64,000 bases of DNA from Pachysolen tannophilus NRRL Y-2460 (lineage: Eukaryota > Ascomycota > Pichiomycetes > Alaninales > Pachysolenaceae), in contig KV454011.1 in the NCBI GenBank assembly GCA_001661245.1, positions 1-64,000 of the forward strand, given 5' to 3'. The notes beneath the pieces were generated by a model that was not told where the DNA came from, ran no database searches, and saw nothing but the letters and a program-made list of their open reading frames with translations. The position numbers and the translations under genes were made by a program. Positions 10,949-20,292 of this stretch are shown piece after piece (position 1 is the stretch's first letter; every line of letters begins with the position of its first letter).

Positions 10949-11424
10949 GATAAGGCAGTCGTAACCGCTAAAGCATTTCTGCTATAGGTTTTCTTGCTTT
11001 TTTCTGTTTTTTTCATTTTTATTATTATATCTCTTTGCCGCTACTACTTTCAAGTAAGGTAAGCCCACCGGTGTTTTATCATATACTTACTACTCATTTC
11101 TGATAGGGGATCAAAATGAGATTCTTGGAAGTGTTTGCGCTAAAACTGAATTCGGCAAGGGCATATGCAAGATAATGCATAGTATGTGCCTTTAAGCTGT
11201 AAGATAAAAAATACCAGCATCTCTTTGAATCATTTCATAGACTATTAGAATTCTTTTATTATTGTGTGTTTCTGTTCTTATCTCACCACAGGTTTGGATC
11301 AGCTATTAGCGGCTGATGAGAGTTAATATTACTCAATTTATTATTATTTAGATGGAAGATCAAAAAATAAAAAAAAAAAAAAGTAAGTGTTGAGCATATT
11401 ATATATTACAAAGCTTTGCTTATC
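10949..11424. promoter_or_regulatory. GATA-factor sites in the LamA/DUR3 divergent promoter
   Basis: Within the 803-bp divergent intergenic region (10817-11619) there are GATAAG-type sites at 10949-10954 (GATAAG), 11277-11282 and 11419-11424 (both CTTATC, the reverse strand), plus GATAA at other points. Clusters of GATAAG are the binding sites of Gln3/Gat1 (AreA) nitrogen-catabolite activators. This suggests that both genes are induced when good nitrogen sources are scarce. Confidence 0.55.
10959..10971 (+). promoter_or_regulatory. Putative activator motif TCGTAACCGCTAA
   Basis: A 13-bp sequence placed 4 bp after a GATAAG site. The same 13 bases occur once more in the window at 16881-16893, again touching a GATA site. 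A related TTAGCGG lies at 11306-11312 in this same promoter. A CGG-containing core is usual for zinc-cluster activators. Function is inferred only. Confidence 0.35.
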
Positions 11425-11619
11425 CTCAAATTCGAAGTGAGAAATAATAAATACGTTATCTGCAGAAACGTTTCCATAAATATATTAACCTCAAACTTCA
11501 CTGTTTGATTTTTTTTTTTTTTTTTCTCATTTATTCTTTAAAAGAGAAGTTACTCTACTGTTTGATTCTTTGGTTTTATTTTGAGCTTCAAAGTTGTTTA
11601 AAATATCAACAAAGCACAA

Positions 11620-13749
11620 ATGAGTACCGAAAATACTATTCAAATCTTTTCTGTTGGCACAGGCTATGGGTATGTTGTTGGGGTAGGCTTTGCGTTTGCT
11701 CTCATTATGTGTTTTGTTTCTTGGCTTCTTTCCAAATATCTTAGTGAGGTCCAGGATTCAGAAATGTTAATGACAGCAAAGAGATCAATTAAGACCGGTT
11801 TGACTGCAAGTGCGGTGGTCTCATCTTGGACGATAGGTTCAACTTTACTTTTATCCTGCACTGAAACTTACACTTATGGTGTTGCTAGTGCATGGTGGTA
11901 TGGTGCTGGTGCCTGTGTACAAATTGTTATATTTTGTACAGCTGCAATTGAATTGAAAAGAAGAGCACCAAATGCACATACTATTCAAGAAGCTTTGTTA
12001 AAAAGATATGGTACCAAAGCACACATTGTTTCATTATGTTATTGCTTAGGTCAACAAATTGCATATTCGGCCAATTTATTAATTAATGGTGCTTCAATAT
12101 TTAGTAATTTAACTGGTATGAACAATGATGCTGCCATTGCCCTATTTCCTGTTGGTGTTATAGTGTATACTTTATTGGGTGGTATCAAGGCTACTTTCTT
12201 AACAGATTGGACTCATACAGTTATAATTTACGTATTAATGTTGACTTTTTCATTTTCTTGTTACGCTACAAATGAAGACATAGGCTCTCCAGGTAAGTTG
12301 TTTGATCTTTTGGTTACTGCTTCCGATAGAAGGCAAATATCTGGAAACCGCGATGGTAGTTTATTGACTTTTGACTCACGTCAGTCTGGATTATTTGGTC
12401 TTGTCTTATTTGGAGCAGGTTGGGCTGCCTCAGTTGACTCTCAATTGTTCCAAAAGGCAATTGCATGCGATATTGGATCTCCAAAAAACAAATTATCTGG
12501 TGTTTTAGTATCGTACACTCTTGGCTCGCTTTGTTGGTTTACAATTCCGTTTGTTTTATCTACAACCTTGGGTTTAGCTTGCGCGGGACTAGAAGGTACT
12601 GATGCATTCCCAACTACTTCTCATTATATGACAAGTGCAGAGATTTCAGCTGGTTTGGTTATGCCTTACGGTGCGTATGCTTTATTAGGTAGAAGTGGAA
12701 TGGCTATGGTTTTGACAATGATTTTCATGGCCGTTACTGCTGCATTTTCTTCAGAGACAGTTGCTGTTTCATCATTAATTACCCATGATATATACAAGAC
12801 ATATATCAACCCTGATGCCAAAGGCAAAAAATTAATTGCAATTTCACATATGGGTGTTCTTGCTTTTGGTGCTGTGACAATAGGTTTAGGAATTGGCTTG
12901 GCACATGCCGGTTTTGACGTTTCGTTCATCACTACTGTTTCAGGTATTGTGGTCAATGTTTGTGTAATTCCAATGGGTTGCACTTTATTTTGGGACAGGA
13001 TGACTTCTTTCAATTTCATATGTAGTACTACCATATCATCTTGTATTTCACTTGCAGTGTGGATCGGTTATACTGCTCATCAGTCTGGTAACAATGTTAC
13101 GCTAACAAGTCTTTCAACGAATGAGGCGTTAGCTGCTGGTAACACTGTTGCCATTTTTGCTCCAGCATTGTTAATACCAATTTTTTATTTCGTTAAAAAG
13201 CCAAAGGAAAGATTTGACTGGAGCAAATTGCTAGAAATCAGACAGGATGATAATACTGAATATGACCAAGAGCATGGGTTACAAAACGTTTTGTCTGGTG
13301 ACGAGGCAACAAAATTAGCCGTAGAAGAAAATTTAAAGAATGACCAATTCATGGTCAGGCAAAGAAATTTAGGTGCTTGTGTTGCAGGCTTCTTAGTTTT
13401 CTTTTATTTGATTATTTTCCCATTACCACTCTATGGTTCTCATTATGTTTTCTCAAAAGATTTTTTCACAGGTTGGGTAGTTGTTATGTTCCTTTGGGCC
13501 TTTTTTTCAGCAATAACAATTACCTGTTTGCCAATATATGAGGCTAGGTACTCTATCAAGATGTTATTTGAACTTATTACTGGTAAACAGAAAAAATTTG
13601 ACAATACTATCAGTATTGTTGAATCCAAAGAATCTGGATTTGCTTCAGGCTCACTGGCAGGTGCCTTGAGTGGATCACACGATAAAGAAACTAAAATCGT
13701 CACAAATGTTTCTCCAAAAGCTGATTATGAGAGTAGTTTTGACCCATAA
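11620..13749 (+). CDS. DUR3: DUR3-like sodium:solute-symporter family transporter
   Basis: A 709-residue polytopic membrane protein of the SSS family. Seen: a hydrophobic N-terminal segment within the first 40 residues, about 14-15 membrane spans, the loop sequence TAKRSIKTGLTASAVVSSWTIG characteristic of DUR3 proteins (only partly quoted), and FGAGWAASVDSQLFQKA mid-protein. The length is close to the 735 residues of S. cerevisiae Dur3. Known relatives import urea, polyamines and other small nitrogen compounds by proton symport. It is divergently transcribed from the LamA-like gene with shared GATA sites, so it is likely the importer for whatever that enzyme metabolises. Substrate could be urea, a polyamine, a lactam or another compound. 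Confidence 0.8.
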   Translation: MSTENTIQIFSVGTGYGYVVGVGFAFALIMCFVSWLLSKYLSEVQDSEMLMTAKRSIKTGLTASAVVSSWTIGSTLLLSCTETYTYGVASAWWYGAGACVQIVIFCTAAIELKRRAPNAHTIQEALLKRYGTKAHIVSLCYCLGQQIAYSANLLINGASIFSNLTGMNNDAAIALFPVGVIVYTLLGGIKATFLTDWTHTVIIYVLMLTFSFSCYATNEDIGSPGKLFDLLVTASDRRQISGNRDGSLLTFDSRQSGLFGLVLFGAGWAASVDSQLFQKAIACDIGSPKNKLSGVLVSYTLGSLCWFTIPFVLSTTLGLACAGLEGTDAFPTTSHYMTSAEISAGLVMPYGAYALLGRSGMAMVLTMIFMAVTAAFSSETVAVSSLITHDIYKTYINPDAKGKKLIAISHMGVLAFGAVTIGLGIGLAHAGFDVSFITTVSGIVVNVCVIPMGCTLFWDRMTSFNFICSTTISSCISLAVWIGYTAHQSGNNVTLTSLSTNEALAAGNTVAIFAPALLIPIFYFVKKPKERFDWSKLLEIRQDDNTEYDQEHGLQNVLSGDEATKLAVEENLKNDQFMVRQRNLGACVAGFLVFFYLIIFPLPLYGSHYVFSKDFFTGWVVVMFLWAFFSAITITCLPIYEARYSIKMLFELITGKQKKFDNTISIVESKESGFASGSLAGALSGSHDKETKIVTNVSPKADYESSFDP

Positions 13750-13945
13750 TTTTTTTCTATTGATAGCTTTTTCTTATAATAGTTGCTAGTTTATATATTA
13801 TCTTTAATGTAAATTAAATAATTTTATTTATTTTGATCCTCATAGAACTATAAACTTAATTATCCTATATAAATATTGAAAAATTTTGAATAAAAAATTA
13901 TCATATGAAATCCTAATAATATTTTATTGATTTATTATATTAAGT

Positions 13946-14683
13946 TTAAGTCTTTAATGAAAATCCAAGCTGTTTATTTACTTTGTCAATAGCTTCTCTC
14001 GCTTTTATGACATTTTCAAGAGCTGTTGGCATGTCTGAATGTAAACAAACACTAAATGGAGCATCTCCAAATCCAATATTCAATTCTTCGCCGTTATTGT
14101 CAAAGCATGATCCAGTTGTACCACACTTATAAATAGAGTCATAAATTTCTTGTGGAGTTTTCATTTGTGATTTTGCTGGTAAGACAAGATTACCTTCAGA
14201 ATTCCAATCTATATCACAATAAAATTCTTGAATAAATGGAACACCTTCTTCCTTGGCAATTTGTTCATAATGTGCATTTTTAGCACCTACAATTGGAACA
14301 TTAAATGTCTTTGCTGCTTTTAATGCTGCTCTCATTACATCTTCATTTTGTTCAATATAAAAATATAATTGACCATGAGGTTTAATATAAGACAATTCCA
14401 TACCTTCTGATTTCAAAAACCCATATAAGGCTCCTGTTTGATAAATGATCAAATTATAAATTTCTTCAGGAGCAATTTCCCATGGACGGCGACCAAACCC
14501 AATTTTATCTGGTAATCCTGGATGTGATCCCACCTTGACATTATACTGTTTTGCCAATTTAACAGTTTTCTTCATAATATTGTAATCACCTGCATGGAAA
14601 CCACATGCAATATTTGCACTATCAATATATGGCATGATTTCATCGTCAGGCCCCATTTTCCAACGACCATAACCTTCTCCCAT
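13946..14683 (-). CDS. lamB: LamB/YcsF family protein (lactam utilisation), 5' end unresolved
   Basis: 245 residues from the first in-frame ATG, but this ATG is the Met inside the conserved family motif CDMGEG. The same frame continues upstream as PRFEINCD and stays open to 14752, where a stop (14753-14755) precedes it, with no ATG. The family N-terminus (LNCDxGE) is therefore encoded but lacks a visible start. Other motifs are intact: SANIACGFHAGD, SHPGLPDKIGFGRR, IKPHGQLY, VCLHSDMP. Bacterial homologue PxpA, with KipI/KipA-type partners, forms ATP-dependent 5-oxoprolinase; A. nidulans lamB is needed for 2-pyrrolidinone use. Here the partner domains are in the LamA-like protein. The missing start may be a one-base error, a non-AUG start or a decayed 5' end. 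Confidence 0.75.
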   Translation of the reverse strand: MGEGYGRWKMGPDDEIMPYIDSANIACGFHAGDYNIMKKTVKLAKQYNVKVGSHPGLPDKIGFGRRPWEIAPEEIYNLIIYQTGALYGFLKSEGMELSYIKPHGQLYFYIEQNEDVMRAALKAAKTFNVPIVGAKNAHYEQIAKEEGVPFIQEFYCDIDWNSEGNLVLPAKSQMKTPQEIYDSIYKCGTTGSCFDNNGEELNIGFGDAPFSVCLHSDMPTALENVIKAREAIDKVNKQLGFSLKT

Positions 14684-14752
14684 GTCACAGTTTATTTCAA
14701 ATCTTGGTAAAAGCGTTTTATTACTTAAAGCTTGCCCAAAGTTCCTCCACCA

Positions 14753-15109
14753 CTATTAAGTGACAATCTCCTCTTCAGCAGCATCGCCAAAATATTCAAT
14801 TTCTACCTCAAAAAAAAAAAAAAAAAAATACAATCAATCAAATACTATAGTAGATATATATCTCTGTCCAATTTCTAAAATGTTTTCATTTTCAATTTTA
14901 AATTTTAATTTTTACGTCAAAATTTTTTGATATTTCCCAAACTACTAAATATGTATACAAATACATATTATATACACACAATATATATAAATAAAAAGAA
15001 TATATAAACAACCTTCAAAAGTTCTCTATCTGGATAACGAGATGGAATGGTAGGGAGGAGATATATAATGTAAAAACGAATGTCTTGGATCTTGTGAAAT
15101 CATTTATGT
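14753..15109. other. Region between LamB and DGK1
   Basis: About 360 bp. Poly-A run at 14811-14828 on the plus strand (a poly-T tract on the LamB strand), followed in the LamB direction by GAG and then an open stretch of 17 codons (EVEIEYFGDAAEEEIVT) in the LamB frame ending at the stop before the LamB motif. The composition of that stretch looks protein-like but no exon could be built from it. The rest is AT-rich with ATATAT runs. Confidence 0.35.
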
Positions 15110-16054
15110 TTATAAGTTAATTGCGAACTTTCTGTAGAGTGTTAAGAAGAGGCTACTCAATACTGGGATAGTAAGATTATCATCTATTCCAATATCGATT
15201 CCTTCACTTATTGCAGCAATAAATCCTGTTAAAATATAATCTAAAAGAGTTAAATTATGTTTATCCTCTGGTCTAGCCATATAATTGAAAATCCATAATG
15301 AAAAATTTCCAGCAATGAAAGCAGCAATACAACCAGCTAGTGATTTATTTTTGGTAATTTTTGGAGTATATTTCCCATAAAGACGACCAAATGTAGATGC
15401 ACCTGTATCTGCCCATGATAATAATAAAACTGAAAGTACTGCAATATCTCTTGAGCACCAAGAAAATGTAATTATTATTCCCAAGAGGTAATATAATACA
15501 CCGTTATAAGAATTTTTCACTTCTCTTTCTCTCATCATCCATCCCACAGCCTTCACATATAATTGATTAAAAATTGGTGATTGGAAACGTATAACGTCCA
15601 ATAATAAAATCACCACAAAAGCGGTAACCATCTTTGGTGTTATTTGATTAAGTTCATATCCTGATCGGTATAAGAAAAGAGTAATAAATCCAATACTTGA
15701 ATGAAATATTTTTCTTGGAACTTCATATTTATGAATAAAATTATGGAATCGCAGATGATATTGTAAAAAAGAAACTACCTCATCAACTTCTTGTTTTAAT
15801 TCTTTTATTATTCGATCACCAGTAGAAATATTCTCATTCTCATTCTCATTCTCCACCACATTACTATTCTCCGAATTTGTTGAAATAGAAGACTCTTCAA
15901 GTTTAGTTGAAGAAATAAAATCTGGGTCATTAGCTGTTTCATCCGACGATGTATCAATATTGGTTATTGATTCGGTAATTTTGGAAGAATCATTTTTATT
16001 ATTGGGTTTTTTCCTATTCCTGAAATTTAAATTATCTTTCTTTAAAGTAGTCAT
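15110..16054 (-). CDS. DGK1: CTP-dependent diacylglycerol kinase
   Basis: A 314-residue ER/nuclear-membrane enzyme that phosphorylates diacylglycerol to phosphatidate with CTP. Seen: a polar, acidic N-terminal tail of about 100 residues containing an ENENEN repeat, then the CTP-transferase-type domain with EVPRKIFHSSIGF, LLDVIRF, REREVKNSYNGVLYYLLG, SWADTGASTFGRLYGK and NKSLAGCIAAF, in the order of S. cerevisiae Dgk1 (290 residues). Several hydrophobic segments follow. Known role: it opposes phosphatidate phosphatase Pah1 and controls phosphatidate levels. It is divergent from RSC4. Start chosen at the first ATG. Confidence 0.9.
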   Translation of the reverse strand: MTTLKKDNLNFRNRKKPNNKNDSSKITESITNIDTSSDETANDPDFISSTKLEESSISTNSENSNVVENENENENISTGDRIIKELKQEVDEVVSFLQYHLRFHNFIHKYEVPRKIFHSSIGFITLFLYRSGYELNQITPKMVTAFVVILLLDVIRFQSPIFNQLYVKAVGWMMREREVKNSYNGVLYYLLGIIITFSWCSRDIAVLSVLLLSWADTGASTFGRLYGKYTPKITKNKSLAGCIAAFIAGNFSLWIFNYMARPEDKHNLTLLDYILTGFIAAISEGIDIGIDDNLTIPVLSSLFLTLYRKFAINL

Positions 16055-16574
16055 CTTCCTACGAAAATTTCTCTTTCAATTACAACAATCTTCAACTGAT
16101 GACTCGTATCTATAAAAATACCAATTTAAATTGATTTAAACACATTTACAAAATGGATTCTGGTTAAGAAAACAAAACTTTTTTCTTTTCTTTTTCTTGT
16201 ACCCGGAAAACCAAGTCCAATTGACACGCCAAAAAAGAAAAAAGAAATACAAAAAGCGCGTAAATTTACACCGGCCATTTGGCAGAATTCATTTAGAAGA
16301 ATTGAATCTGAAGAAGTCATGGATCACACCTTGAGATTCATTGATCAATTGATAGGTTAGTTGGCTAATAAGTAGTTACGTTTATAGGAGAATTTTTTCC
16401 TGTTTTATTTTTTTTTTTTTTTTTTTCTTGCTACTTTTAAAGCTATTATTGTCTCAAGAAACATAAAAGAGTGATAGATATTTATTTTTATTCGGTCAGA
16501 GAACCGTTATTCTCGTACCTGTTAGCATTCACTCTATTACTGGTACTTTTAAGTCTTATCAAGTTGGTTGGTGT

Positions 16575-16604
16575 AAGTCTAGACTATTTAAGTCTAGACT
16601 ATTT
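16575..16604. repeat. 15-bp tandem duplication AAGTCTAGACTATTT
   Basis: Two perfect adjacent copies (16575-16589 and 16590-16604). Each contains the 10-bp palindrome AGTCTAGACT. Non-coding context. Confidence 0.8.
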
Positions 16605-16880
16605 TTTCAAGCAAATTGTAATAATAGTACGTTTCCAAGTATACAATAATACATATCTTTATTATACATACAAATTTTAAATCATTTTCAATAAATATGT
16701 TATTCTCTCCACATATATTCGACTTCGCCCAAAAAAAGAAAAAACAAGAAAACTATATCAACAGGAATGCATCGTATTTCTTTTTTTTTGCTTTATGATT
16801 TACAAGAAGTAAATTTGAATTGGGGATAAAAGGTTTATGGGTTTAGATAAGATGAAATTTCTAGTGCGGCGCAGAACTTA

Positions 16881-16893
16881 TCGTAACCGCTAA
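16881..16893 (+). promoter_or_regulatory. Second copy of motif TCGTAACCGCTAA
   Basis: Identical over 13 bases to 10959-10971. Its first two bases overlap a CTTATC (GATAAG) site at 16877-16882. A partial copy, CCGCTAA, lies at 16975-16981. Binding factor unknown. Confidence 0.35.
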
Positions 16894-17153
16894 CTTGCAT
16901 AAAGTTTTTTTTAAAGTTAGGTAAGAGGTTCTTGCCCCTAAACTATTTGAGATGCAGTGAATCACAAATAGTTCCCGCTAACTCAAGATAGGGGAATGAT
17001 GCGAGTATTGTTCAATTGATGAGTATTGCTGGATCATTATAATAATTAAAGTATGTTATAAATTTGGTTTATATCACATTGTAAAAAAAAAAAATCATTG
17101 AAATTGGTGGGTTTCTTTTTTTTTCTTTTTTGCTTTTTGGTCAGCCAGCCATC

Positions 17154-18984
17154 ATGACTTTACCAAAGACACCAAAGAGACTTTCTGGGAAAGAAGCAAA
17201 AAGCGGATGCTGGTGGTCAGCTGCAAGATTTAAAAGATTTGAAGGATTTTTTATTATCGACTTTTTCGCTTGTAAACAATTTAAGAGATGATAATAATAG
17301 GTTAATTTCAAAAGAATTTTTCAAATTGCCTTCAAAGAAGCTTTATCCCGATTATTATCAATTGATAGAATCGCCAATATCGTTTAATGAAATCAAGTTA
17401 AAAATTATAAATAATAAATATACTAGTGCTGCAGAATTTTTACAAGATTTTAAATTGATGAATAAAAATGCTAGAACTTATAATGATCCATCTAGTGATA
17501 TCGTATTAGATTGTGATTTTGTATTGAATTTTATTGAAGACCAAGTAAAGCAATATTTGGGAGAAACAATTGAAGAAGAAAAAAATGAAGTATCAGCGCC
17601 AATAGAGAAAGAAGAAACAAATACAAAATTACCAAAACTTACAATAAAGAAAAAGGGTAAAAAAAGGCAACAACAAGAAGAACAGAAACCTATAGTTTCT
17701 TCAGTAGATTATTCACCACAATTGAAAAAAATAATAGATCATTTAGTAAACTATAGAGTACCTAAAAAGGGAAAGATAGCTGCTGTATTTATGGATGAAG
17801 TTGATGGCGAATTATATCCGGATTATTATGTTGTTATTAAAAAGGGAATGGCATTCAATACAATTTATTCTAATTTACTGAAAGATTTATACAAAAATGA
17901 CATTGATTCTTTTTATAATGATGTAAATTTGATTTTCCAAAATGCTCAAACATATAATCAAGAAGGAAGTATAATTTTTGAAGATAGTGTTATTTTATCA
18001 AATATTTTTGAAGAAAAATTCAAGGCATTTAAAGAAGAAAATGTTCATGAAGAAAATATTGATGAAGAATCAACGGGTAAACCTTTGAAACTAAAATTAA
18101 AACAAAATAAATTGAAGATTCATTTATCTACAAAACAGGAATCACGAGATGCATCACCACCTCCAAGGAAAGGACGTGGCCGCAAGAAAAAGACTTCTGA
18201 ACCACTGATTGATATTGAAACTCAGGAAGATGAAAAAACTGAAGAAGAGCCACTGAAAGTTGAAATTGAGAATGAAACTCTTGTTTCTAAACCTGAAGAA
18301 AATGAACAAACCGAGGATGAATTGGAACCAAAGCTGATAACTCCTTTGCCTGAAAAAGAAGAATCTCCCGAATTATCTCCTGATACTGTAATTGGATATA
18401 AGAGAGCAAAAATTAATCCTCCTAATCCCTACTTTAAAAATTTTACTAATTTAATCAAGGAAATAACGATAAATACAGTGAAAACGTCATATTCAGCAAC
18501 AAAATTACAGTCTTCAGCTGTTGGTAAATATTTTTCATCTAGATATTCAACACAGGATGGAGTCTTGAACAATTTAAAACAAACTTTCCGTGAATATAAA
18601 TTTAATTCGGAACCATTGGCAAATAATTATTCATTATATATCGACAATTGTAATAGTGTCTCAATAAGGACAGTTTTAAACCCAAAGAAAATTGGCAATC
18701 AGAAATATGATGATGTTTTGTTCATTAATGGAGAAAAATTGACTGCTTCGCCAAGTGTTATATCGGCAACAGATGATGATAATGACCTAGGCTTGTACAC
18801 CTCCAAATTTGATGTCAAGTTATCGCCAGGATTAAATTCTTTTGAATATGTTATTAGATTAGGACCTGTTATCGAGCTGGATAAAGACGGAAAATTACCA
18901 CCAAGGCATTTGACTAAACCAAGTAATGAAGACAGCTATGTTATTGAAAGATGTTGTGTTTGGGTTGTCGTTGGTCAATATTAA
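17154..18984 (+). CDS. RSC4: RSC chromatin-remodelling complex tandem-bromodomain subunit
   Basis: Homologue of Rsc4. From the ATG at 17154 the first 13 codons read MTLPKTPKRLSGK; the remaining protein continues in another frame as KQKADAGGQLQDLKDL and runs to 18984. One surplus base near 17186-17193 (GGGAAAG) explains the switch; there is no in-frame ATG before the first bromodomain. Bromodomain 1 covers roughly the first 110 residues after the junction (FFKLPSKKLYPDYYQLIESP, NARTYND), bromodomain 2 about 190-290 (ELYPDYYVVIKKGM, NAQTYNQ). A basic/acidic linker follows, then the conserved Rsc4 C-terminal domain. Known role: acetyl-lysine recognition (histone H3) within RSC. The frame break is most likely a sequencing error because the gene is otherwise intact. 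Confidence 0.85.
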
Positions 18985-19247
18985 TGTTTATATTTAGATT
19001 TATATGTAATTTATATTTTTTTTCTTTTTTTATTTTTATTTGTTTGTTTTAATTTCTAAGAAATATATATGACAAAGTCTCATTTTAGCTAATAAATAAA
19101 ATGACTATAAAATTTGTTCTTAAAAACCAGAAATAAGAAAAATGTTGGACTTCAGTTAATAGAAAACATAAAAATAAAAAAAATAAAAAAAAAATTAACA
19201 AATAACCTTATAATACACAGACTCTACCAAGTGATGGTTTTTTCAAA

Positions 19248-19291
<44 letters not shown>

Positions 19292-19321
19292 TAATAATCA
19301 GTAAATAACAGTCATTAACGG
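18985..19321. other. RSC4-MEH1 convergent intergenic region
   Basis: 337 bp, AT-rich, with a poly-A run of about 34 bases at 19251-19284. Nothing else recognised. Confidence 0.5.
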
Positions 19322-19798
19322 TCATATTTTTACAACTTCCATCTTCAGATAAAAGAGTTCTCCATTGTAGTTAATTTTTTCCAAGTTATCTTTTATAGTT
19401 ATATCATTTATACCCAATTGTTCAAGTGTCGATTCATCTTCTAACTCACTCTCATCTTTTATTACCTTTACCACTTTTGGAAAACTTGTAATATTCCCAC
19501 CAGAACTATTATTGTTATTGTTTATTGAATTCAACGACTGTAAAGAGTTGTTGATAATATTCAGTGAATTTAATGGTAAAGAAGGCTGGCTTAAAGAAAC
19601 ATCTATCAACCCATTAGTAGTTGCATTTATTATATTTTCCAACTCCCTTCTTCTGTTTTCCTGATATAATTCTTCTTCATACTGCTCCTTTAGGTACTGC
19701 TGATGTTGATCTGGCAATAATGGTGTTGTTTCGTTTTGATGTTCCTCGTTAATTTCATCATCCACAGATGGTCTTAAGCATGAAAGACATACACCCAT
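19322..19798 (-). CDS. MEH1: EGO/Ragulator complex subunit Meh1 (Ego1), lipidated anchor
   Basis: 158 residues beginning MGVCLSC: Gly2 suits N-myristoylation and Cys4/Cys7 suit palmitoylation, as in Meh1/Ego1 and LAMTOR1. This is followed by TTPLLPDQ, a charged helix with many Gln/Glu, and ENIINATTNGLIDVS, which matches the Meh1/LAMTOR1 core (xDIVxxTNxxLIDIS). The family anchors the Gtr1-Gtr2 Rag GTPases at the vacuole for TORC1 control by amino acids. A Ser/Asn-rich stretch in the middle is low complexity. Slightly shorter than S. cerevisiae Meh1 (184). Confidence 0.8.
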   Translation of the reverse strand: MGVCLSCLRPSVDDEINEEHQNETTPLLPDQHQQYLKEQYEEELYQENRRRELENIINATTNGLIDVSLSQPSLPLNSLNIINNSLQSLNSINNNNNSSGGNITSFPKVVKVIKDESELEDESTLEQLGINDITIKDNLEKINYNGELFYLKMEVVKI

Positions 19799-20292
19799 AT
19801 TCTTTATTTGTTGTCAATTTATTTGCTGATTTTTTGCGTAATTAATAAAATCAAATCTTGAATTAATTTCTAAATCTATTATCACAAAAGGAATGACTAT
19901 CTTAAAGTTAAGCAACCAACAAGCTAAAGTTATTTTCGTTATCAATAAAACTGTTCTGTTATTTTTTTTTTTACCTGTTTTTTCTTTTTTTTTAGTTGAA
20001 AAATTTAAACTACGTAGATTACGTAATGTAAATACTATTGAACTTCAACATTGGTATTCTTCAAATCATAATCAAATAAAATATATAAATAAAAACAAAC
20101 TCTTGTATATAAGTAGGAGTGGGGAAGGAGAAGAGGAAGACAAAAAAAATGCTATAAGAACATGAGCAAGAGAGTGCGAGAAGAGAATCCCGCAAACCCA
20201 AATTGTAGAGTTTAATTCAATAATAACCAAGACATGTAAAAAAAAAAAAAAAAATTATATAATCATTTTACTCAAAACAGCAACGGCTTAGT
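19799..20292. other. MEH1-CAT2 intergenic region
   Basis: 494 bp holding the MEH1 promoter and the CAT2 3' end. AT-rich. The open frame at 19893-20165 has no recognisable domain and is not called a gene. Confidence 0.45.

Larger units (their letters stand above)
16055..17153. promoter_or_regulatory. DGK1/RSC4 divergent intergenic region
   Basis: 1.1 kb without a credible gene. It contains a 15-bp tandem duplication at 16575-16604 and, nearer RSC4, an unusually GC-rich island (about 16840-17010) with TCGTAACCGCTAA at 16881-16893, a second CCGCTAA at 16975-16981, GATAAG near 16845 and CTTATC at 16877-16882. These match elements of the LamA/DUR3 promoter. An RNA gene in the island cannot be excluded but none was recognised. 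Confidence 0.4.

Noticed and set aside
14753-14820. Upstream exon of LamB (EVEIEYFGDAAEEEIVT stretch)
   Set aside because: It ends in two stops before the LamB motif, with no donor site that would join it in frame.
16840-17010. GC-rich island upstream of RSC4 as an RNA gene
   Set aside because: No tRNA boxes or convincing stem structure; recorded as a regulatory region.
19893-20165. 90-codon ORF between MEH1 and CAT2
   Set aside because: No domain seen and it overlaps the MEH1 promoter region; poly-T encodes its Phe run.
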